Origin: Neptunicoccus cionae
Lineage (GTDB): Bacteria; Pseudomonadota; Alphaproteobacteria; Rhodobacterales; Rhodobacteraceae
Assembly (NCBI RefSeq): GCF_014643735.1
Contig: NZ_BMKA01000012.1
Location: forward strand, 1-48,547
DNA length: 48,547 nucleotides
Direction: 5' to 3'
Shown here: positions 15,849-25,224 of the stretch, piece after piece
How positions within the stretch are numbered: the first letter of the stretch is position 1
Layout of the letters: each line of letters opens with the position of its first letter
Made by a program: the position numbers and the translations under genes
The notes under the pieces: generated by a model
Databases searched by the model: none
Seen by the model: the letters and a program-made list of their open reading frames with translations, nothing else
What the model was told of the DNA's origin: nothing

Positions 15849-16819
15849 CACAGTCCAATCTCGATAATATGCCTGAAGTTGTTCTTGGGTATATCAATCA
15901 GGGCTACCGCGCCGCCCTTGCCACGGTTATTGAAACATGGGGCAGCGCACCGCGTCCGGTGGGCGCACAACTGGCGATCCGCGATGACGGCGAATTTCAG
16001 GGCTCGGTTTCGGGAGGCTGCGTTGAAGGTGCTGTCGTAGCCGAAGCGCTGGAGGCGTTGAACACCGGAGACTGCCGCGTTCTGGAATATGGTGTGTCGG
16101 ATGAAGAAGTCTTTGCCGTCGGTCTGGCCTGTGGCGGCACGATCAAGGTTCTGGTGGAACCTGTCGGGAACGGGCAGGGGCCATCGGTTGAGGATATCCA
16201 AGCCATCGCTGCGGCGCGCAAAGACCGCCGCCCAGTCGGTATCCAAACCAATCTGACCAACTGGCACCGCCGCTTGATCGGGCCTGCCGATGCTGGCGCG
16301 CGATTTGCGTCTGATAAATCCGGTATGGACGACGATGTGTTCACCGTGATCCAGAACCCGCCCCTGCGGCTGGTGGTGGTCGGGGCGGTGCATATTGCAC
16401 AGGCGCTGCTGCCAATGGCGCGGATTGCAGGCTATGCGCCGTACCTTGTGGACCCGCGCGACAGTTTTGCCAGCCAGTCGCGGTTTCCGGGTGAAACGAT
16501 CCTGAATGACTGGCCGGATGCGGCAGTTGAACAGCTTGGCCTTGATGCCCGCACGGCGTTGGTGACGCTGACCCATGATCCCAAGCTGGACACACCAGCG
16601 CTGGCGGCCGGTTTGAAATCGGATGCGTTTTATATCGGCGCGCTCGGGTCGACGCGGACCCATGCAAAGCGGCGTGCCGAACTGGAAGAGCTTGGCTTTG
16701 ACGCAACGCAAATCGCGCGGATCAGCGGGCCGGTGGGGCTGGATATTGGTGCCGCCACCCCGTCTGAGATTGCTTTGTCGATCATGGCCGAAATGACCCA
16801 AACGCTCCGGCAGCGATGA
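15845..16819 (+). CDS. XdhC/CoxF family molybdenum cofactor insertion chaperone
   Basis: This 324-residue protein has the N-terminal XdhC_CoxI domain (TVIETWGSAPRPVGAQLAI, then SVSGGCVEGAV with the conserved Cys) and a C-terminal Rossmann XdhC domain (LRLVVVGAVHIAQALLPMAR; ALVTLTHDPKLD; FYIGALGSTRTHAKRR). XdhC-type proteins bind the molybdenum cofactor, promote its sulfuration and deliver it to molybdenum hydroxylases. In cox clusters they are called CoxF or CoxI. It is coupled to coxE (ATGA) and to the next gene (the stop at 16817-16819 overlaps the start at 16816, also ATGA). Confidence 0.9.
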   Translation: MTQSNLDNMPEVVLGYINQGYRAALATVIETWGSAPRPVGAQLAIRDDGEFQGSVSGGCVEGAVVAEALEALNTGDCRVLEYGVSDEEVFAVGLACGGTIKVLVEPVGNGQGPSVEDIQAIAAARKDRRPVGIQTNLTNWHRRLIGPADAGARFASDKSGMDDDVFTVIQNPPLRLVVVGAVHIAQALLPMARIAGYAPYLVDPRDSFASQSRFPGETILNDWPDAAVEQLGLDARTALVTLTHDPKLDTPALAAGLKSDAFYIGALGSTRTHAKRRAELEELGFDATQIARISGPVGLDIGAATPSEIALSIMAEMTQTLRQR

Positions 16820-18426
16820 AGTTCGGCCCGCTTCCCGTTCCCCAAACGCTTGGCCACACGCTGGCCCATTCCTTCCAGCGCGACGGGCTGCGACTGGCCA
16901 AGGGACATGTGATTACGCAGCAGGATATTGTCGGGCTTCATAAACGCGCCGTTCGTGAACTGACCGTAGCGCAGTTTGATCCCGACGATTTACAAGAGGA
17001 CGCGGCGGCAGCAGAGCTGGCGGCAGGGCTTTCCCCGCCGATGATCCGTGTGACCCAGCCCATGAACGGACGTGTAAACCTGATCGCAACCCGCGATGGC
17101 GTGCTGCGGGTTAATGCGGCATCTATAACGGGGTTTAACACCGTTGATCCCGCCATCACCATCGCCACCCTGCCGGCTTATGCGCGGGTGCATGACGGCA
17201 CGATGATCGCTACTATAAAGATCATTCCTTACGCAGTGCCGCGGGTGCAGGTGGAACAGGCTGCTGCAATGCTGACGGCGGACAGCCTGATGCTGCATCC
17301 CTTCCGCGCGAAAACCGCGCGGCTGATCCTGACCCGCACCTCTGGTTTTAAACCTTCGCTTCTGGCCAAGGGCGAAGCTGCGGTGCGGGCGCGGGCCGTG
17401 GCCTTGGGTCTGACATTGCAAGGGGTTGAAACAGTGGATCACACCCAAGATGCGATTGGCGCGGCGATCGCGCGGGCAGGGGGTGCGGATATGGTGTTGA
17501 TTCTCGGAGCCTCGGCCACGTCTGATCCGAATGATGTCGCACCCGCCGGACTGGTGGATGCAGGCGGAACGCTAACGCGCTTTGGTATGCCGGTTGATCC
17601 GGGAAACCTGCTGTTTCTGGGGGATTTGCACGGCAAGCCTGTGATCGGGCTGCCCGGATGTTGCCGCTCGCCCGCATTGAACGGGGTGGACTGGGTGTTG
17701 GAACGGTTAATGGCGAACCTGCCTGTTAGCCATGATGACATTGCTTTGATGGGAGTTGGCGGTTTGCTGAAAGAGGTTCCAGCCCGTCCGCAACCCCGCC
17801 GCATTCGCAGCACCCGCAAGGCGCAGGCGCCCCATGTCCTGTTACTTGCCGCCGGTCAGTCCAGCCGGATGCGCGGCGACCACAAGCTGTTGCGCGAAAT
17901 TGACGGCGTGCCGCTGGTGCGGCGTACGGCGGACCGCCTGCTGGGATCTTCGGCTGGGGGGCTGAGCATCGTCATCAACCCTGCAAATAAAGCGGTGAAG
18001 GACGCTCTGACGGACTGCCCCGCGCAACTGGTCCCCGCAAAGGATGCAGCCAGCGGTCTGGCGGCGAGCCTTCGGGCCGGTATCAACGCCCTCCCACCAG
18101 AGGCGAGTGCCGTGATTATCGCGCTGGCGGATATGCCCGAAGTTACGGGCGACGATATTGATGCGCTGATAGGTGGCTTTGATCCGGCGCAAGGGGCGCT
18201 GATCGTGGCGCCGGTTGCGCCGAACGGCAAACGGGGCAATCCGGTGTTGTTTGACAAACGCTACTTTGAAAGCCTCGCCAGTTTTAGCGGGGACAGCGGG
18301 GCGAAATCCCTGATCGAAGCGGAAAGCGACAGCCTCCGGCTGGTGCCGCGCGGCGCTGGTGTGCTGGTCGATCTCGACACGCCAGAGGCTTGGGATGCGT
18401 GGATGGCACAGTATACACGCACCTGA
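16816..18426 (+). CDS. Molybdopterin-binding / MocA-like cytidylyltransferase fusion
   Basis: This 536-residue two-domain protein has N-terminal residues ~1-320 resembling the MoCF/MoeA-type molybdopterin-binding fold (for example AGGADMVLILGASATSDPND and the VIGLPGCCRSPALNG loop). Residues ~340-536 are a nucleotidyltransferase of the MobA/MocA type, with LAAGQSSRMRGDHK at 344-357 (the GxSxRM...K signature) and ALADMPEV. MocA adds CMP to the cofactor to make molybdopterin cytosine dinucleotide, the form used by CO dehydrogenase-family enzymes. The fusion thus couples cofactor handling to MCD synthesis for the downstream enzyme. Its start overlaps the upstream stop. Confidence 0.88.
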   Translation: MKFGPLPVPQTLGHTLAHSFQRDGLRLAKGHVITQQDIVGLHKRAVRELTVAQFDPDDLQEDAAAAELAAGLSPPMIRVTQPMNGRVNLIATRDGVLRVNAASITGFNTVDPAITIATLPAYARVHDGTMIATIKIIPYAVPRVQVEQAAAMLTADSLMLHPFRAKTARLILTRTSGFKPSLLAKGEAAVRARAVALGLTLQGVETVDHTQDAIGAAIARAGGADMVLILGASATSDPNDVAPAGLVDAGGTLTRFGMPVDPGNLLFLGDLHGKPVIGLPGCCRSPALNGVDWVLERLMANLPVSHDDIALMGVGGLLKEVPARPQPRRIRSTRKAQAPHVLLLAAGQSSRMRGDHKLLREIDGVPLVRRTADRLLGSSAGGLSIVINPANKAVKDALTDCPAQLVPAKDAASGLAASLRAGINALPPEASAVIIALADMPEVTGDDIDALIGGFDPAQGALIVAPVAPNGKRGNPVLFDKRYFESLASFSGDSGAKSLIEAESDSLRLVPRGAGVLVDLDTPEAWDAWMAQYTRT

Positions 18427-18478
18427 CCGCTTGATTTATCAAGACGCCCGTGGTCTGGTTGCTGCGGGAGGATCCATT

Positions 18479-19438
18479 ATGCCAGCGCAAAACTACGCCA
18501 GCCATGTGGAAAAAGTACATGCACAGGTTGAGAGCCGCGCGCCAGCGCGCTCTGCCATTGCCGCATCTTGGGCGCGGTCCATGTTTCATCACAGGCTGGA
18601 ACCTGATCTACGCAGGCCGCATGATCTGCTAAGCCAGTCGGAACTGCGGTTTGAACAGCAGCGGCTTGACCGTTTGCTGCATATTGCCAAGCCAATCATG
18701 GAGAATCTTTTTACAGCCGTAGTGAAAACCGGCTGCTGTGTGATGCTGACCAATAAGGACAGCGTGGTCCTGCACCGCTTGATCCACGATGTCGACGAAC
18801 GCTCGCTCAACGTGCTTGGCGCCCGATCCGGCGCAATCTGGAGCGAAGAACGTGTCGGCACCAACGGGGTTGGTACTTGCGCTTTGGAAGAACGCCCCGT
18901 GCTGATCTACAAGGATCAGCATTATCTTGAAGAAATCATCTGCATGTCCTGCGCCGGCGCGCCGATTTTTGATGCCAGCGGAGACCTGATCGCAGTTCTT
19001 GATATTTCCTGTGCGCGGGATGACATGCACGATAGTTTTGCGCGGATGATGGCCTCTTTGGTGGTGAGCGCGGCAAACCGGATCGAAACGGAGTATTTCC
19101 GCGCGGCCTTTGACGGTGCGCGCATCATTGTTGCGGATGAGATCACGGCCCTTGGCACGCCGCTTCTGGCGTCTGATCGGGATGATCTGGTGATCGGGGC
19201 GAACCGTGCGGCGCGGCGGCTTTACGGGTTGCAGAATGAAACCTTCGATATTCCTCTGCCACGCACCGAAATCCTGCCCGAAGAAGCTCCACCCTTGGGG
19301 TTAAAGGACGCAGAGCGGGCCGCGATCCGGCGCGCGATGGCGGCGGCGCGGGGGAATGCGACCCTTGCGGCCAAGCAACTCGGGGTGAGCAGGGCGACCT
19401 TTTACCGGCTGTTGAAAAAGCACCAGCTGTCCGCCTGA
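18479..19438 (+). CDS. GAF/Fis-type transcriptional regulator lacking the AAA+ domain
   Basis: This 319-residue protein resembles AcoR-type activators. The N-terminal and central region is GAF-like (SEERVGTNGVGTCALEERPV, then a CMSCAGAPIFDASGDLIAVL block), and the C-terminal ~45 residues are a Fis helix-turn-helix (AAARGNATLAAKQLGVSRAT). The ~240-residue sigma54-interacting AAA+ domain between them in AcoR is missing, so it should not activate sigma54 promoters. The ATG at 18479 follows GGGAGGAT; an in-frame upstream ATG overlaps the previous gene. It lies just upstream of coxGSLM, whose promoter looks sigma70-type, so it probably regulates that operon. The GAF ligand is unknown. Confidence 0.88.
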   Translation: MPAQNYASHVEKVHAQVESRAPARSAIAASWARSMFHHRLEPDLRRPHDLLSQSELRFEQQRLDRLLHIAKPIMENLFTAVVKTGCCVMLTNKDSVVLHRLIHDVDERSLNVLGARSGAIWSEERVGTNGVGTCALEERPVLIYKDQHYLEEIICMSCAGAPIFDASGDLIAVLDISCARDDMHDSFARMMASLVVSAANRIETEYFRAAFDGARIIVADEITALGTPLLASDRDDLVIGANRAARRLYGLQNETFDIPLPRTEILPEEAPPLGLKDAERAAIRRAMAAARGNATLAAKQLGVSRATFYRLLKKHQLSA

Positions 19439-19445
19439 CACCTGT

Positions 19446-19463
19446 TGTCGCAAACATGAGACA
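19446..19463. promoter_or_regulatory. Candidate regulator binding site upstream of coxG
   Basis: An inverted repeat TGTC-N10-GACA lies ~51 bp upstream of the -35 box at 19514. The position suits an activator site for the neighbouring GAF/Fis protein. It is short and could be chance. Confidence 0.35.
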
Positions 19464-19513
19464 GTTTGCCCTAGGATTATAGCAGCCAAGCACGCTGCAC
19501 ACCGGCGGGATCG

Positions 19514-19543
19514 TTGACAGGTTTAAGTCTTTTGCGGTCTAAT
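19514..19543 (+). promoter_or_regulatory. Sigma70-type promoter of coxGSLM
   Basis: TTGACA (19514-19519) and TCTAAT (19538-19543) are separated by 18 bp, ~30 bp before the coxG start. The full -35 consensus and 5/6 -10 match make this the best promoter in the cluster. Confidence 0.65.
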
Positions 19544-19571
19544 TTTCCAAACTACGGGAGGATTACATCAC

Positions 19572-20015
19572 ATGGACATGTCAGGCGAATACCGCATAGC
19601 AGCCCCCATTCAAACCGTTTGGGACGCTATTCAAAACCCCGACATCCTGCGCGGCGCCATTCCGGGCTGCGAGGAGCTGGAAAAGACCAGCGACACCGAT
19701 ATGACCGCGAAAGTGTCTCTGAAAATCGGGCCGGTAAAGGCCAAGTTTTCCGGCGATGTGACTTTGAAAGATATGGTCGCGCCGAACGCTTTGAAAATCG
19801 AAGGCGAAGGCAAGGGCGGGATCGCTGGTTTTGCCAAAGGCGGCGCGGATGTGCAACTGGCCGAAGACGGCGACGAGACCATCCTGACCTATCAGGCCGA
19901 AGCACAGGTGGGCGGCAAGATTGCGCAGCTCGGCTCGCGGTTGATCCAATCCACAGCGGCCAAGCTGGCGGATAAGTTTTTTGCCAATCTCAAGGGCGAA
20001 CTCGAAGAAGCCTGA
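19572..20015 (+). CDS. coxG: CoxG family SRPBCC protein
   Basis: This 147-residue protein has the CoxG/SRPBCC hydrophobic-cavity fold: MSGEYRIAAPIQTVWDAIQN, then ILRGAIPGCEELEK, and the KVSLKIGPVKAKFSGDV segment. CoxG is associated with CO dehydrogenase operons and has been linked to membrane recruitment of the enzyme or quinone handling. This copy lacks a long C-terminal membrane anchor. GGGAGGAT precedes the ATG. It is first in the coxG-S-L-M transcript. Confidence 0.9.
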   Translation: MDMSGEYRIAAPIQTVWDAIQNPDILRGAIPGCEELEKTSDTDMTAKVSLKIGPVKAKFSGDVTLKDMVAPNALKIEGEGKGGIAGFAKGGADVQLAEDGDETILTYQAEAQVGGKIAQLGSRLIQSTAAKLADKFFANLKGELEEA

Positions 20016-20069
20016 CACTAAGAACACACATTTAAGGGCCGGTTTGCCCGTCAATTCTGGGAGGAATTC

Positions 20070-20549
<480 letters not shown>

Positions 20550-20563
20550 GGGAGGGTTTAATC

Positions 20564-22927
20564 ATGACAGATCAAGGAATTGGCGCCCGTGTCCTGCGCA
20601 AAGAGGACAAACGCTTCATCACCGGTAAAGGCAAATACACTGACGACATCGTCCAGCCAAATCAGGCTTATGCGGCGTTTGTCCGCTCTCCTCATGCTCA
20701 TGCGAACGTGAAAAGCATCGATGCGTCTGCTGCCGAAGCAATGGACGGCGTTGAGGCGGTTCTGAACGGTCATCAACTGACCGGCGACGCAATCGGCAAC
20801 ATCATTTGCGGCTGGGGTATCACATCCAAGGATGGCAGCCCGATGAATATGGGCGCATGGTCGGCACTTGCCACTGAAAAGGTCCGCTATGTGGGCGATG
20901 CGGTTGCGGTTGTGATCGCGGACAGTAAGGCACAGGCACAGGCCGCTGCCGAGGCGGTGATGGTAGAGTACGAAGTTCTGCCAGCCACATCCAACGTGCG
21001 GGATTCCATGAAGGAAGGCGCACCGCAAATTCATGAAAATGCCCCCGGCAACCAGATTTTTGACTGGGAAATCGGCAACAAGGACGAAACAGACGCAGCG
21101 CTGGCGTCCGCCCATCACACAACAACGATGGACATCACCAACAACCGTCTGTCGCCAAACCCGATGGAACCCCGTTCTGCCGTTGCGACCTTCGATGAAT
21201 CCGAAGATCACTACACGCTTTACACAACCTCCCAGAACCCCCACGTTGCGCGGCTTGTGCTGTCGGCCTTCTACAATGTTGCGCCAGAGCATAAGCTGCG
21301 GGTGATCGCACCGGACGTGGGTGGAGGTTTTGGCGCGAAGATCTACATCTATCCAGAAGAAATCGTCTGTCTCTGGGCCTCTATGAAGACCAATCGTTCG
21401 GTCAAATGGACGTCCACCCGTTCCGAAGCTTTCCTGACCGATGCACATGGTCGTGATCACGTTTCAACAGCGACGATGGGATTTGATGCGGACAACAATA
21501 TCGTTGGCTTCAAGATTAACACCAAGGCGAACCTCGGCGCATATATGTCGCTGTTCTCTTCCTCGGTGCCGACCTATCTTTATGCGACACTGCTGTCGGG
21601 TCAGTACAATATCGCCAATGTTTATTGCGATGTGCAGACCTATTACACCAACACGGTGCCTGTTGATGCGTATCGCGGGGCAGGGCGTCCCGAGGCGTCC
21701 TATCTTGTCGAACGCATGATGGAAACAGCCGCGCGGGAGCTCGGGGTTGATCCGGGTGAATTGCGTCGGCAGAACTTTGTGCGCGAATTCCCCCATCAAA
21801 CGCCGGTTATCATGGCTTATGACAGTGGTGATTTCGCTGGCAATCTGGATCAGGCCAAAGCCGCCGCGGATGTGGCCGGTTTTGCGGCCCGCAAGGAAGA
21901 AGCCGCCAAACGGGGCAAACTACGGGGCATGGGATATTCCAACTATATCGAAGCCTGCGGCATCGCACCTTCAGCAGCAGTTGGTTCGCTTGGCGCAGGG
22001 GTTGGCCTTTGGGAAAGTGCCGAAGTCCGCGTGAACCCTGTTGGCACGATTGAAATCCTGACCGGTTCACACAGCCACGGGCAAGGGCATGAAACCACCT
22101 TTGCACAGCTTGTGTCGGAACGGTTTGATCTGCCAACAGAGAACATCCAGATCGTCCACGGCGATACGGATAAGGTTCAGTTCGGTATGGGCACCTACGG
22201 GTCGCGCTCCGGCGCGGTCGGGATGTCCGCGATTTCCAAGGCGCTTGATAAGGTGGAAGCCAAGGTCAAGAAAATCGCGGCCCATGTTCTGGAAGCAGCC
22301 GAAGACGACATCGTCATTGAAGGCGGCGAAGTGAAGGTCAAAGGCACCGACAAGGCGATGGGCTGGCACGAAGTTGGCTTGTCCGCCTACACCGCGCACA
22401 ACCTGCCCGAAGGAATGGAGCCGGGCCTAAAGGAAGGCGCGTTCTACGACCCGACCAACTTTACCTTCCCTGCGGGCTGTTACATCTGCGAGGTAGAGGT
22501 CGATCCGCAAACCGGTGTAACTGAAATTGTGCAGTTCACCGCGTCAGATGACTTTGGCACCATCATCAACCCGATGATTGTGGAAGGTCAGGTCCACGGC
22601 GGTATTGCGCAAGGGATCGGACAGGCCATGCTGGAACATGCGGTCTATGACGATGACGGGCAACTGTTGTCAGGGTCTTACATGGACTATTGTATGCCCC
22701 GCGCCGACGATGTGCCAAACTACACCGTCAGCCATCACAGCACCACCTGTCCGGGTAACCCCCTTGGCATGAAAGGCTGCGGCGAAGCGGGGGCCATCGG
22801 TTCACCGCCAGCGGTGATCAACGCCATCACCGATGCTATTGGCAACAACAACCTGTCCATGCCAGCCACCCCGTCGCGGGTCTGGGCAGCCCTGCAACAG
22901 GTCTCTGCGGCGCAAGCGGCCGAATAA
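20564..22927 (+). CDS. coxL: Form II CO-dehydrogenase-like molybdenum subunit
   Basis: This 787-residue subunit binds the molybdopterin cytosine dinucleotide cofactor. Family motifs are present (DVGGGFGAKIYIYPEE, GSHSHGQGHETTFAQL, GCGEAGAIGSPPAVINAI with the catalytic Glu). The active-site loop is AYRGAGR (residues 369-375), the form II signature. True CO dehydrogenases (form I) have AYRCSFR, whose Cys carries the copper. The gene order S-L-M is also the form II order; form I is M-S-L. The substrate may be an aldehyde, heterocycle or other compound rather than CO. It lies 14 bases after coxS, with GGGAGGG as SD. Confidence 0.93.
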   Translation: MTDQGIGARVLRKEDKRFITGKGKYTDDIVQPNQAYAAFVRSPHAHANVKSIDASAAEAMDGVEAVLNGHQLTGDAIGNIICGWGITSKDGSPMNMGAWSALATEKVRYVGDAVAVVIADSKAQAQAAAEAVMVEYEVLPATSNVRDSMKEGAPQIHENAPGNQIFDWEIGNKDETDAALASAHHTTTMDITNNRLSPNPMEPRSAVATFDESEDHYTLYTTSQNPHVARLVLSAFYNVAPEHKLRVIAPDVGGGFGAKIYIYPEEIVCLWASMKTNRSVKWTSTRSEAFLTDAHGRDHVSTATMGFDADNNIVGFKINTKANLGAYMSLFSSSVPTYLYATLLSGQYNIANVYCDVQTYYTNTVPVDAYRGAGRPEASYLVERMMETAARELGVDPGELRRQNFVREFPHQTPVIMAYDSGDFAGNLDQAKAAADVAGFAARKEEAAKRGKLRGMGYSNYIEACGIAPSAAVGSLGAGVGLWESAEVRVNPVGTIEILTGSHSHGQGHETTFAQLVSERFDLPTENIQIVHGDTDKVQFGMGTYGSRSGAVGMSAISKALDKVEAKVKKIAAHVLEAAEDDIVIEGGEVKVKGTDKAMGWHEVGLSAYTAHNLPEGMEPGLKEGAFYDPTNFTFPAGCYICEVEVDPQTGVTEIVQFTASDDFGTIINPMIVEGQVHGGIAQGIGQAMLEHAVYDDDGQLLSGSYMDYCMPRADDVPNYTVSHHSTTCPGNPLGMKGCGEAGAIGSPPAVINAITDAIGNNNLSMPATPSRVWAALQQVSAAQAAE

Positions 22928-22940
22928 GGAGTGATTGAAC

Positions 22941-23735
22941 ATGTATGATACAACTTACTACCGTGCGTCCTCTGTTTCGGACGCGACATCGAAACTGGCA
23001 GGCACCGAGGACGGCAAGTTCCTCGGTGGCGGTCAAACCCTGATCCCGACAATGAAGCAACGGCTCGCGGCACCGTCCGATCTAGTGGATGTTTCGGGGA
23101 TTGATGCCCTTAAAAACATCAGCGTAGAGGGCGACACAGTGACCATTGGTGCGGCCTGTACCCATGCCCAAGTGGCTGGCTCATCAGAGGTGGCCGAGGC
23201 CATTCCCGCACTGGCAAGTCTTGCCAATGGGATCGGAGACCCCGCCGTGCGCGCCCGTGGCACCATAGGCGGTTCCATCGCCAACAACGATCCGGCGGCA
23301 GATTATCCGGCGGGCTGTCTGGGCCTTGGCGCAACAATCGTCACGGATGCGCGGGAAATTCCTGCAGACGAGTTCTTTGTGGGCATGTTTGAAACCGCAC
23401 TGGACGAAGGCGAGATGGTCACGGCGGTGAAATTCCCCAAAGCCACCAAAGCCGGTTATGCCAAATTTCCAAACCCTGCCTCGCGCTATGCGATGGTTGG
23501 CGTGCTTGCCGCACAAACCGCCAATGGCGTGCGTGTGGCGGTGACAGGGGCTGGCAATGACGGTGTGTTCCGCCACGCCGCTTTGGAAGAGGCGCTCGGT
23601 GCGAACTGGTCCGCGGATGCCACGCAAGGGGTATCCACCGATGAAGGCGATATGCTTGCTGACATCCACGGTTCGGCTGAATACCGCGCCCATTTGGTGG
23701 GGGTTATGGCCGGACGTGCCGTTGACAACAGCTAA
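22941..23735 (+). CDS. coxM: CO-dehydrogenase-type medium (FAD) subunit
   Basis: This is a 264-residue FAD subunit. The two flavin-binding motifs are GGGQTLIP (residues 29-36) and TIGGSIANNDPAADYPA (from residue 108). It takes electrons from CoxS and passes them to the respiratory chain or another acceptor. AAGGAG at 22926-22931 fixes the ATG at 22941 as the start. It is the last structural gene, followed by a strong terminator at 23753-23788. Confidence 0.94.
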   Translation: MYDTTYYRASSVSDATSKLAGTEDGKFLGGGQTLIPTMKQRLAAPSDLVDVSGIDALKNISVEGDTVTIGAACTHAQVAGSSEVAEAIPALASLANGIGDPAVRARGTIGGSIANNDPAADYPAGCLGLGATIVTDAREIPADEFFVGMFETALDEGEMVTAVKFPKATKAGYAKFPNPASRYAMVGVLAAQTANGVRVAVTGAGNDGVFRHAALEEALGANWSADATQGVSTDEGDMLADIHGSAEYRAHLVGVMAGRAVDNS

Positions 23736-23752
23736 GAACTGCTAAATCACGG

Positions 23753-23788
23753 AAAGGGCCTTCGCCAAAGCTGGCGGAGGCCCTTTTT
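23753..23788 (+). terminator. Intrinsic terminator after coxM
   Basis: The stem GGGCCTTCGCC/GGCGGAGGCCC has one G-T pair and loop AAAGCT, and TTTTT follows directly. It ends the cox transcript and separates it from the LysR gene. Confidence 0.85.
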
Positions 23789-23810
23789 GTTTGCATAAGG
23801 CGGGACCGGC

Positions 23811-24683
23811 ATGGACATCATTCATATGAAAACCCTGATCGCCGTGGTCGAGGAAAGCAGCTTCACTGCTGCGGCCGCGCGGCTTGGGATTGCCAAATCG
23901 GTCTGTTCGCGCAGGATCACCGATCTGGAAACCGATCTTGGCGCGCAGCTTGTGAACCGGTCTACCCGTTCTGTGGTGCCAACCGATCTGGGGCGGGATT
24001 ATTACCACAACTGTCTCGATATTCTGGCGCGGATTGATGCCGCAAATGAGGCCGCGAAATGCAGCAGCGCAACCGTAAGCGGTCGCCTGCGCCTGTCCCT
24101 GCCGATCGCCTATACAGAAGCTGTTCTCGCTCCGAAACTGCAAGAATTTGCCTGTACTTATCAAGACGTTGAACTGGTTCTTCAATTGTCGGACAAGCGG
24201 GTGGATCTGATCTCGGACGGGTTCGACGCTGCTGTGCGCATTGGCCATCTGGATGACAGCGGTCTGTTCGCCCGCAAAATCGGTGTGACTCAACTGATGT
24301 GCTGTGCTGCGCCTTCCTACATCGAACGCCACGGTGCGCCGCGTGACATTGACGATTTGTCGAACCACGAATGCCTGCGCTACAACAATTTAACCTCCGG
24401 TTCGGAATGGGTGGCGTACAAGGGCGGCAAAGAAGTGCGCAAGCGGATCACTGGCCGGTTTTCAAGCAACTCCGGCGCATATAACAAGCGGCTGACGATT
24501 GCAGGTCTGGGTATCTCCGTACAGCCGGATTTCCTGATCGGTGACGCGTTTGAAACCGGAGCACTGGTCCCGGTTCTTGGCGATTACCAATTTCCCCAAG
24601 GCGACATCAATATCGTTTACCCCCAGAAACGAAACATGCCTGCGTCGTTACGCACCTTGATAGATTTCTTGACTGATAAGTGA
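23811..24683 (+). CDS. LysR family transcriptional regulator
   Basis: This 290-residue protein has the N-terminal winged HTH of LysR regulators (MKTLIAVVEESSFTAAAARL, then GIAKSVCSRRITDLETDLG) and a C-terminal effector-binding domain of the type found in DsdC/AaeR-like members (VSGRLRLSLPIAY). It is preceded by the cox terminator, so it is probably transcribed alone. No divergent partner is present. Its targets are unknown, and a role in cox regulation is only positional. Confidence 0.9.
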   Translation: MDIIHMKTLIAVVEESSFTAAAARLGIAKSVCSRRITDLETDLGAQLVNRSTRSVVPTDLGRDYYHNCLDILARIDAANEAAKCSSATVSGRLRLSLPIAYTEAVLAPKLQEFACTYQDVELVLQLSDKRVDLISDGFDAAVRIGHLDDSGLFARKIGVTQLMCCAAPSYIERHGAPRDIDDLSNHECLRYNNLTSGSEWVAYKGGKEVRKRITGRFSSNSGAYNKRLTIAGLGISVQPDFLIGDAFETGALVPVLGDYQFPQGDINIVYPQKRNMPASLRTLIDFLTDK

Positions 24684-24913
24684 TTCGTTTACTTATCTTG
24701 GGTAGCAAAACAGGTTGTCGCGCGTAAACTTATATTTTCGTTGATGGATCAACCAACTGAACTTAAACACTTTATAAATTTCCTGTGACTCTATCTTGAA
24801 TTGCCAATTTCCTATATAAATAAGGGGCTGAAGGGTGCTGCTTGCAACAAACATCCTAGGCAAAAAGTAAAGTATTTGATGGGTATCTAAAACTTTCATG
24901 AGGGTGATTGGGA

Positions 24914-25159
24914 ATGGTGCAAACAGCACAAGATGTAAAAACAGGGCACGTTCTGTGGTATGATGCGAGCCGTGGATACGGTTTTATTCGGCAGGCGGAC
25001 ACGGGCGTGGATGTTTTTCTGCCCAAAGACGCGCTAGACGCCTTTGGGATCAGTGGCGTACCAAGTGGCGCTGAGATTGACTACAGCGCATATGAGGGTG
25101 TGAACTCTTCGAAAGTTGCGTCAATTCGCAAACTGACGGGCCGGCAGATGCTCAGCTGA
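24914..25159 (+). CDS. Cold-shock domain protein
   Basis: This 81-residue single-stranded nucleic acid binding protein has RNP1 as RGYGFI (residues 20-25) and RNP2 as VDVFL (32-36). The start is the ATG at 24914; an upstream TTG at 24908 is less likely. It is preceded by a ~230-bp AT-rich gene-free stretch that may supply a long 5' leader, as is common for cold-shock mRNAs. Confidence 0.85.
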   Translation: MVQTAQDVKTGHVLWYDASRGYGFIRQADTGVDVFLPKDALDAFGISGVPSGAEIDYSAYEGVNSSKVASIRKLTGRQMLS

Positions 25160-25170
25160 GCCTCCAAAGC

Positions 25171-25196
25171 AAAAAGGGCGTGCCGATGACGCGCCC
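25171..25196 (-). terminator. Intrinsic terminator after ilvH
   Basis: On the minus strand the hairpin GGGCG(C)GT...ACGCCC has a one-base bulge and is followed by TTTTT. It lies between the convergent cold-shock gene and ilvH. Confidence 0.6.
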
Positions 25197-25224
25197 TGAT
25201 TGCAATCTATAGAGGTCTTTAGGG

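Noticed and set aside
15659-16801. 380-residue minus-strand open frame
   Set aside because: It is antisense to coxE and the XdhC-type gene; no motif and no SD.
19439-19571. Sigma54 promoter for coxG, expected from an AcoR-like neighbour
   Set aside because: No GG-N10-GC -24/-12 pair at a suitable place was found, and the regulator lacks the sigma54-interacting domain.
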